From positions 2,335,834 to 2,399,833 of the forward strand of contig OU452213.1 of assembly GCA_911728435.2 (NCBI GenBank): a stretch of 64,000 nt of DNA. The letters run 5' to 3'. Below the pieces are notes generated by a model, which was given only the letters and a program-made list of their open reading frames with translations, searched no databases and was not told the DNA's origin. The position numbers were made by a program, and so were the translations under genes. Shown piece after piece: positions 60,301-64,000 of the stretch; the stretch's first letter is position 1, and the number at the start of each line of letters is the position of its first letter. Source of the DNA: Apoderus coryli. Its lineage: Eukaryota > Arthropoda > Insecta > Coleoptera > Attelabidae.

Positions 60301-60723
60301 ATGAGTGAAAATCATCATCATCAATCACAAGCGATGATTGGAAGGTATTCCACTGGTGGAAGAATGGGATACGATAGTGACAGTACTGCTTGGCCGAATA
60401 ATAAATACAATACAATCAGTGGTAAGCAAAAAAAGCGCCTGCGTCAGTTCAAACTTTTGTAATTTCGGAGCATTACTCTCTATTTGTGTTAAGGTTCTAT
60501 GTATCAACACCCAAACGGTAAACAAAACGGCGGTATCTCGACTAACGTATCATATTCAGACACTGCTTCAACTACGAGCCAACACCAGCAGCAGCAGCAA
60601 ATGCTCAATCTGCTCAATGTGGAGGAGACTCCAACGCCGACGAGCAGCATCGAAACAGAGGATAGCAACACAAGAGAAGTGGGCGAAAAAGATGTCGAAG
60701 GCGATGGCGAACAATCCGACTGA
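27387..60723 (+). CDS. syd-1: Syd-1 / RhoGAP100F: PDZ-C2-RhoGAP synaptic protein, complete, 22 exons
   Basis: Exons: 27387-27410, 32143-32262, 48380-48463, 48523-48780, 50745-51165, 51238-51451, 52941-53135, 53197-53520, 53906-54015, 55617-55759, 56146-56281, 56482-56628, 56685-56953, 57009-57207, 57264-57382, 57442-57577, 57636-57916, 57973-58204, 59234-59466, 59518-59899, 59960-60421, 60494-60723. They sum to 4,719 nt, 1,572 residues. The 24-nt first exon encodes MLCCGRRK, whose paired Cys suggest palmitoylation; an upstream in-frame ATG at 27327 is possible. PDZ about residues 110-195 ([12 protein letters not shown]), C2 about 725-930 ([19 protein letters not shown]), RhoGAP about 935-1135 with the arginine finger GLYRLCGS and the Asn motif [10 protein letters not shown]. 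Ser-rich low-complexity tail. Syd-1 organises presynaptic active zones, upstream of Liprin-alpha and with neurexin. Least certain joins: acceptors at 55617 and 59234. Confidence 0.93.
27963..28955 (+). repeat. Minisatellite, 20-21-bp unit, array 1 (syd-1 intron 1)
   Basis: About 48 copies of ttctgaaatacatttgacta alternating with a version carrying gatgcttt in place of gacta. The pattern is repeated in longer blocks (28180-28300 versus 28480-28620), showing block duplication. Confidence 0.95.
28956..29512. other. Unique spacer between two minisatellite arrays
   Basis: Non-repetitive 560 bp with a CA/AC-rich patch at 29350-29400. No coding or RNA feature recognised. Confidence 0.5.
29513..30362 (+). 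repeat. Minisatellite, 20-21-bp unit, array 2 (syd-1 intron 1)
   Basis: Same family as 27963-28955 in the same orientation, about 40 copies, with extra variants (gtgttttctg, gactaattctg, gactactttgaaaaac) absent from array 1. The arrays therefore diverged after splitting. Confidence 0.95.
30450..30830 (+). promoter_or_regulatory. Possible internal promoter in syd-1 intron 1
   Basis: A GC-richer island with TATAAAAG at 30561-30568, followed by a CG-rich leader. An ATG at 30795 opens ten codons ending at a good splice donor (AG|GTAACT, 30824). The phase of that donor does not match exon 2, so a transcript starting here would need a different start, e.g. the in-frame ATG of [10 protein letters not shown] in exon 2. 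Inference only. Confidence 0.3.
30831..32142. other. Rest of syd-1 intron 1
   Basis: No repeat array, family-matching frame or RNA gene recognised in this 1.3-kb stretch. Confidence 0.5.
32363..32384. repeat. Hairpin at the outer edge of the forward 345-bp array
   Basis: GCAAC-tgggaaa-GTTGC followed by atccatttttatgttct. The same hairpin, with a longer stem, and the same following sequence flank the inverted array at 36288-36312, on the opposite strand. Confidence 0.7.
32404..35460 (+). repeat. 345-bp satellite, forward arm, about 9 units (syd-1 intron 2)
   Basis: Marker ttttttggaccaccctgttt recurs near 32541, 32887, 33232, 33577, 33923, 34269, 34613, 34958 and 35303, a spacing of 344-346 bp. 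Units share aagatggtggacataatcaa, atatcagcgtctacaataga and tttatgttttcctttgtaat. They differ by a few percent. Confidence 0.97.
35728..35850 (+). repeat. Dispersed repeat fragment, copy 1
   Basis: Resembles 53687-53845 in the same orientation (gtcccag.taaaa, ttcc.agcccaatc, aaaaatatctacaggggt). Family unknown; both copies are in syd-1 introns. Confidence 0.55.
36288..36312. repeat. Hairpin at the inner edge of the inverted 345-bp array
   Basis: Perfect stem GGATGCAAC / GTTGCATCC with a 7-nt loop. The left flank, read on the minus strand, matches the right flank of the hairpin at 32363-32384. Confidence 0.8.
36331..48297 (-). repeat. 345-bp satellite, inverted arm, about 35 units (syd-1 intron 2)
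   Basis: The complement marker ccaaaaaagttgcagcagc recurs 35 times from 36505 to 48251 at 345-347-bp steps. The units are the same family as 32404-35460 but on the opposite strand. Within the arm, units fall into subtypes (gtcgtgagc with gatgtctc; gtcaagagc with ttcgaaa; attctagac; gtgctattg), whose order recurs every eight units over part of the array. The array stops about 80 bp before syd-1 exon 3. Confidence 0.97.
48950..50690 (+). repeat. Degenerate minisatellite of about 36 bp splitting the PDZ coding region
   Basis: Irregular repeats of a cassette like aaaaccacactttactccaacaaatc, with longer blocks (49500-49790, 49860-50110, 50220-50400) that are near copies of one another. It fills nearly all of the 1.96-kb intron between exons 4 and 5. 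The 36-bp period is a multiple of three, which creates long spurious minus-strand frames. Confidence 0.85.
51466..52757 (+). repeat. 31-bp minisatellite, about 41 copies (syd-1 intron 6)
   Basis: Unit approximates ggttttccggtttattacaa + agtcataaaac. The array begins about 15 bp after the splice donor of exon 6 and copies differ at several positions (gttaattaccaag, gtataacaaag versions). Confidence 0.95.
53687..53845 (+). repeat. Dispersed repeat fragment, copy 2
   Basis: Partner of 35728-35850, in the syd-1 intron between exons 8 and 9. Confidence 0.55.
54200..54990. repeat. Tandem fold-back repeats, unit about 290-300 bp (syd-1 intron 9)
   Basis: Units starting near 54217, 54518 and 54807 carry tattcattttgcttcaaaa and, about 150 bp later, its complement ttttgaagcaaaatgaata. 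Each also carries a tag atacagggtctggtaaaaat. The third unit is incomplete. The remaining part of the intron, 54991-55616, holds nothing recognised. Confidence 0.8.
55825..56040 (+). repeat. 173-bp satellite, partial copy (syd-1 intron 10)
   Basis: Marker ggaccttcgagctggat at 55838 and 56011 with the intervening cttcaacgatcactgcacat. Same family and orientation as 58230-59140. Confidence 0.85.
58230..59140 (+). repeat. 173-bp satellite, about 5 units (syd-1 intron 18)
   Basis: Marker ggaccttcgagctggata at 58397, 58570, 58743, 58917 and 59089, spacing 172-174 bp. It fills the intron that follows the RhoGAP-encoding exons. Confidence 0.93.
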
Positions 60724-61458
60724 AATAGTTTTAAATAAATAATTTAATATAAAATTTATTTCACGCGGTTTGGGCCCAACACAACTAATAATAAAATTAA
60801 TAAATAGAATAAGACAATTTCGACAAACCAATTAATAATAACAATAAACAAAAACAAACTTCAATAAATTATTAATATTAAATAAAATAGATTGTTAGAT
60901 TAATGGAAATTGTGAAAAAAATAATGTTTAGCACAATTTCATTTAGAAAAAAAAAATAAATAAATAATAATAATAATAGTATGTAATAATAAAAATAATA
61001 ATAATAAAAAAAAAACAGTTGCTAAATGGAAATTCGAAATTATTTAAAATCTATAAAAATTATTAATCATTGAATTTAAATTTTATTATTTTTGTTGTTA
61101 ATAATTGCTTTTGTATATTTGTAAATGTTTTGTATTATAAATTACTATTTATTAATTAATGATCGGTAATCATGACTTATGTAAATGGGAATTAACGGTA
61201 AGTATAATAATTATAATGTAAAAATAAAAATAAAGTGAAAAAATGTTTTAAATTCGATATTTGATGAACTAAATTAAAATATTATTATTATCAAAAAAAC
61301 TAGAAATATCTATATATTCAATTATAAATTTTCTTTGTTAGATTTGAGGTCCATAAAGGTAAGCAACTTGGTTATTTTGTCGACGTTATATTGAATTCTT
61401 GTTGTACTTGAATTATTTGTATTTTTCTAGTTTCTTAAAATTGTTTTCGTTTTTTAGA
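60724..61458 (+). other. syd-1 3' UTR and flank
   Basis: Very AT-rich with several AATAAA hexamers (first at 60734-60739, others from 60840 on). The true poly(A) site cannot be chosen from sequence alone. No other feature recognised. Confidence 0.55.
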
Positions 61459-62735
61459 TATGATCACAGAAATCTTATATTATATATGTATATACTCTAG
61501 AATGATAATCCCGTAGTACAAAAATGTAACCAAAAGTGTAGAGCTGTCCATAATGCGCATGATCACCAGTAACTTATTTTTCAACAGGACCGGCTTTGAT
61601 TAAATGTAATATTACTGTTATAGGTATATTTAAAATTAAATTTTACCATTTGGTAACATTCAAATAAAAAAATGGAATAAAGGAATTTAAGAAATAAAAA
61701 ATTACATTAAATATCTAAATACTTTATTGTCTAACAGGTATAACCCAATAATAATAAATCTAAGCAGAAACGAGAAATAAGTAAAAATTCTAATACTGGA
61801 AAATATCTTAATATTTGTTTGTTTATACAACCACCTTAGGCGTCTTACCTCTCTACAGCCTTCAAAGAAGGGGTGCAAGAAACAGTGACTTCACAAATAT
61901 TTTCCGTGTCCATGTAAACCACTTCCATATCATCCGTACCACTCGCAATAGTATTTTGTGACAAAACATGGTTGGTAGAACTTTTATTCTCAGCAGTTTC
62001 ATGGAGGATTCTATAATTAAGTTTATTCCAGTTTAACAACAGAATTCAAACGAACTTTGTATACCTACACAACGTAGGAAATATATTCTTGACATACATA
62101 TCATGCATTTTTGACAGACTGCTTTTCAGTAAACAGTGTCTTGATATCAAACGATTAAGAATTTAACTTCCACTCTCATTTACACCTCATTGTTTGTTAA
62201 ATAAACGAACTAAAACCAAAATAACAAATATTAAAAACAATTTTAATCACAAATAGGTATATCTATCAACAATTAAAATATACCACGAATAAAACCATAA
62301 CTCAATTATAAAACCTATCTGAATTGTTGTGAAGCCGACTCTGACAGATATTCCCACTACGAGAAACGTCATTTGCGAAAACAGACGCTGTTGCGAAATC
62401 TCCTAAATTTAATAAGATTTGGAAAAAAATGTTTCGTTCATATTGCTGAAAACTAAACAGTATGCAATTTTACCGATAACATTTAATTATTTGATTTTGT
62501 CAAGCAGTTTCGTATGACGCAACATATGGATTTATTTATAAAACAGATATGTCGCATAAATTCTGTAAGGCGAACGACAAAATAGTTTTAAATATGGCAG
62601 CTCTGTACTGAAAATAAGTTACTGAGGAGCATGCGTAGTTCGTGAAAACTCTGCATACCCGTTACACTTTTTAGTATTCGGCTGAATTTAATTGGCATTC
62701 TAGAGTACATATATAATATAAGATTTCTATGGATA
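61459..62735. mobile_element. Unclassified element with about 130-bp inverted ends
   Basis: The stretch 61459-61590 is matched in reverse complement by 62605-62735 (shared agaaatcttatattatatat, actctagaatg, cagtaacttattttc). Between them the minus strand has an exon-like segment, 62010-61845, with a plausible acceptor (TTATAG), 55 open codons and either a stop or an AG|GTAAGA donor. This looks like a non-autonomous DNA transposon; target duplications are not evident. Confidence 0.55.
61845..62010 (-). pseudogene. Exon-like open segment, function unknown
   Basis: Begins after TTAATTATAG and reads 55 residues (HETAENKSSTNH, then acidic DDMEVVYMDTENICEVT) to a TAA at 61845-61847, overlapping a good donor. 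I recognise no domain. No partner exons were found, so a gene remnant inside the surrounding inverted-repeat element is as likely as a real terminal exon. Confidence 0.3.
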
Positions 62736-62739
62736 TGAT

Positions 62740-63420
62740 TGAAAAAGATAATTTGGTAAAATAAAAATATTCATTTATTTTCAATTGCTATTAAGTTCTT
62801 TAATGAACCTCAAACCCTAAGAAAAATTGTTAAAAATATAAATAAAGGTTCATGAAACATAAGTCATTAAAAAAATAATGAAAGTTATTTCGAATTTAAG
62901 ACATTCTTTTTGAAAGATTATTGTTTTTTTACTGTTATCAAAAAAAAAAAAAAAGATCTGTAAACTGGCTTAATAGTAATCAAACCTAGGATGGTCATTG
63001 TTATCTAAATATTTAAATTAAAAATATGGACACAAAAAATTATAAATATTAATTTGGTTGGATTTAAATATTCAAAATTACGATATAAACTTAATAAACT
63101 AATTTTTAGTTTAATTTTTGCAAATTTCAAATCGAAAACATTTCTGTGGTTTCCCGTTATACTCTTATTTCTTATAATTGCACAAAACTATTGAATATTT
63201 CTTACCTTTATAGTTTATTAAATAAATAAATAAATAAAATCACTGCCATAATTTATATGAATATAATATAATATATAAAGAACTTTATATTACGAGGCAG
63301 ATAATTTCTATAACACTTTTTGTTTTCTTAGGTAATGTAGAGTTTTATACAGAGTGGAACAACTGGGTGAAACATTTAAAAAAAACCGCAATAAAAATAT
63401 AAACAAATCCACTCTTTATA
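62740..63420. other. AT-rich intergenic stretch
   Basis: Low-complexity A/T runs, including a 16-A tract near 62940, and (AAAT)n at 63220-63238. No gene or RNA recognised. Confidence 0.55.
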
Positions 63421-64000
63421 GAGGTATGTTTTTCAAGTAAGTACCGTTTTGGAATTAAAAAAAGACGTGCAAAGATATCGCAACAATTTTATTTTTACAT
63501 GAAAGCCTGTACCTTAATCTACTTTTCTACATAATTTCCGTGAATATTGAGGCACTTGTCATAACGTGGCACCAGTTTTTGAATACCCTCCTCATAAAAT
63601 TCTGCCGCCTGACTTGGGTTTCAAAAATGTTGACGGATTTGCACAAAACCCAACGTTTAGGCAGTGCATTGACTTTCCTTGAGCGGTACCACAATGAAGG
63701 TGAAGATTTTTTAGACCAAATTGTTACTGGTGACGAAACATGGGTGGCCTACGTCACACCAGAACCGAAACAACAATCCATGGAATGGCGACATTCATCA
63801 TCACCCAAAAGAGTGAAGTTTAAGCAAACAATTTCTGCCCGGAAAATCAGTGCACAGTTTTTTGGGACAGAAAAGGAGTATTGCTAGTGGAGTTTCTGCC
63901 TCGTAATGAGACAATCAATGCAGCGTCTTATTGTGAGACATTGAACAATCTGCGTCGTGCAATCCAGAACAAAAGACGTGGCAAGTTGAGTAAGGGTATC
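63421..64000 (+). mobile_element. Rearranged mariner element, cut by window end
   Basis: On the minus strand, 63617-63519 encodes a mariner C-terminus (AAEFYEEGIQKLVPRYDKCL, then stop) with its 3' flank running to about 63421. Immediately next to it, on the plus strand from about 63618, lies the transposase middle: GSALTFLERYHNEGEDFLDQ, IVTGDETWV, KQQSMEWRHSS, and after a frameshift near 63850 VFWDRKGVLLVEFLPRNETI and RRAIQNKRRGKLSKG. The N-terminal helix-turn-helix half is missing. The two parts face opposite ways, so the copy is inverted or nested and inactive. Confidence 0.85.

Overview
The window is nuclear DNA from an insect. Its genes are split by spliceable GT-AG introns, the encoded proteins are clear animal orthologues, and the intergenic and intronic DNA is AT-rich and full of mariner, LINE and satellite sequence. 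The order of insect cannot be fixed from the sequence alone; a beetle is possible. Five protein-coding genes could be reconstructed exon by exon, four of them complete.

Layout: (1) 1-2347, plus strand: the 3' part of an IRE1/RNase L-type pseudokinase-KEN gene, with a mariner relic in one intron. (2) 2665-15748, minus strand: a complete 31-exon huntingtin gene (about 2,821 aa) without a polyglutamine tract. It converges on gene 1 with opposed, almost touching poly(A) signals, and its introns hold a decayed LINE, an inverted LINE tail and a dispersed repeat. (3) 16459-18016, plus: a complete 8-exon WDR45/WIPI4 gene, head-to-head with huntingtin over 710 bp. (4) 18571-19468: a probable Harbinger-type relic with a broken Myb/SANT-like gene. 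(5) 19793-23484, minus: a complete 7-exon BTB-BACK-Kelch gene of the IPP type, with about nine 170-bp satellite units in one intron. (6) 27387-60723, plus: a complete 22-exon syd-1/RhoGAP100F gene (PDZ, C2, RhoGAP; about 1,572 aa). (7) 61459-62735: an inverted-repeat element. (8) 63421-64000: a rearranged mariner cut by the window end.

The most unusual part is the syd-1 gene. About 4.7 kb of its 33 kb is coding, and its introns hold a series of mostly unrelated tandem arrays: two 20-bp-class minisatellites, a 345-bp satellite in two opposed arms (about 9 units forward, about 35 units inverted), a 36-bp degenerate array, a 31-bp array, fold-back tandem units and a 173-bp satellite present in two introns. 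The opposed 345-bp arms lie in one intron, so the pre-mRNA should be able to fold into a roughly 3-kb double-stranded hairpin.

The genes do not form a pathway or operon. Huntingtin and WIPI4 are both linked in the literature to autophagy, so their shared upstream region is notable. Syd-1 acts at the presynaptic active zone. IPP-type Kelch proteins bind actin or act as CUL3 adaptors.
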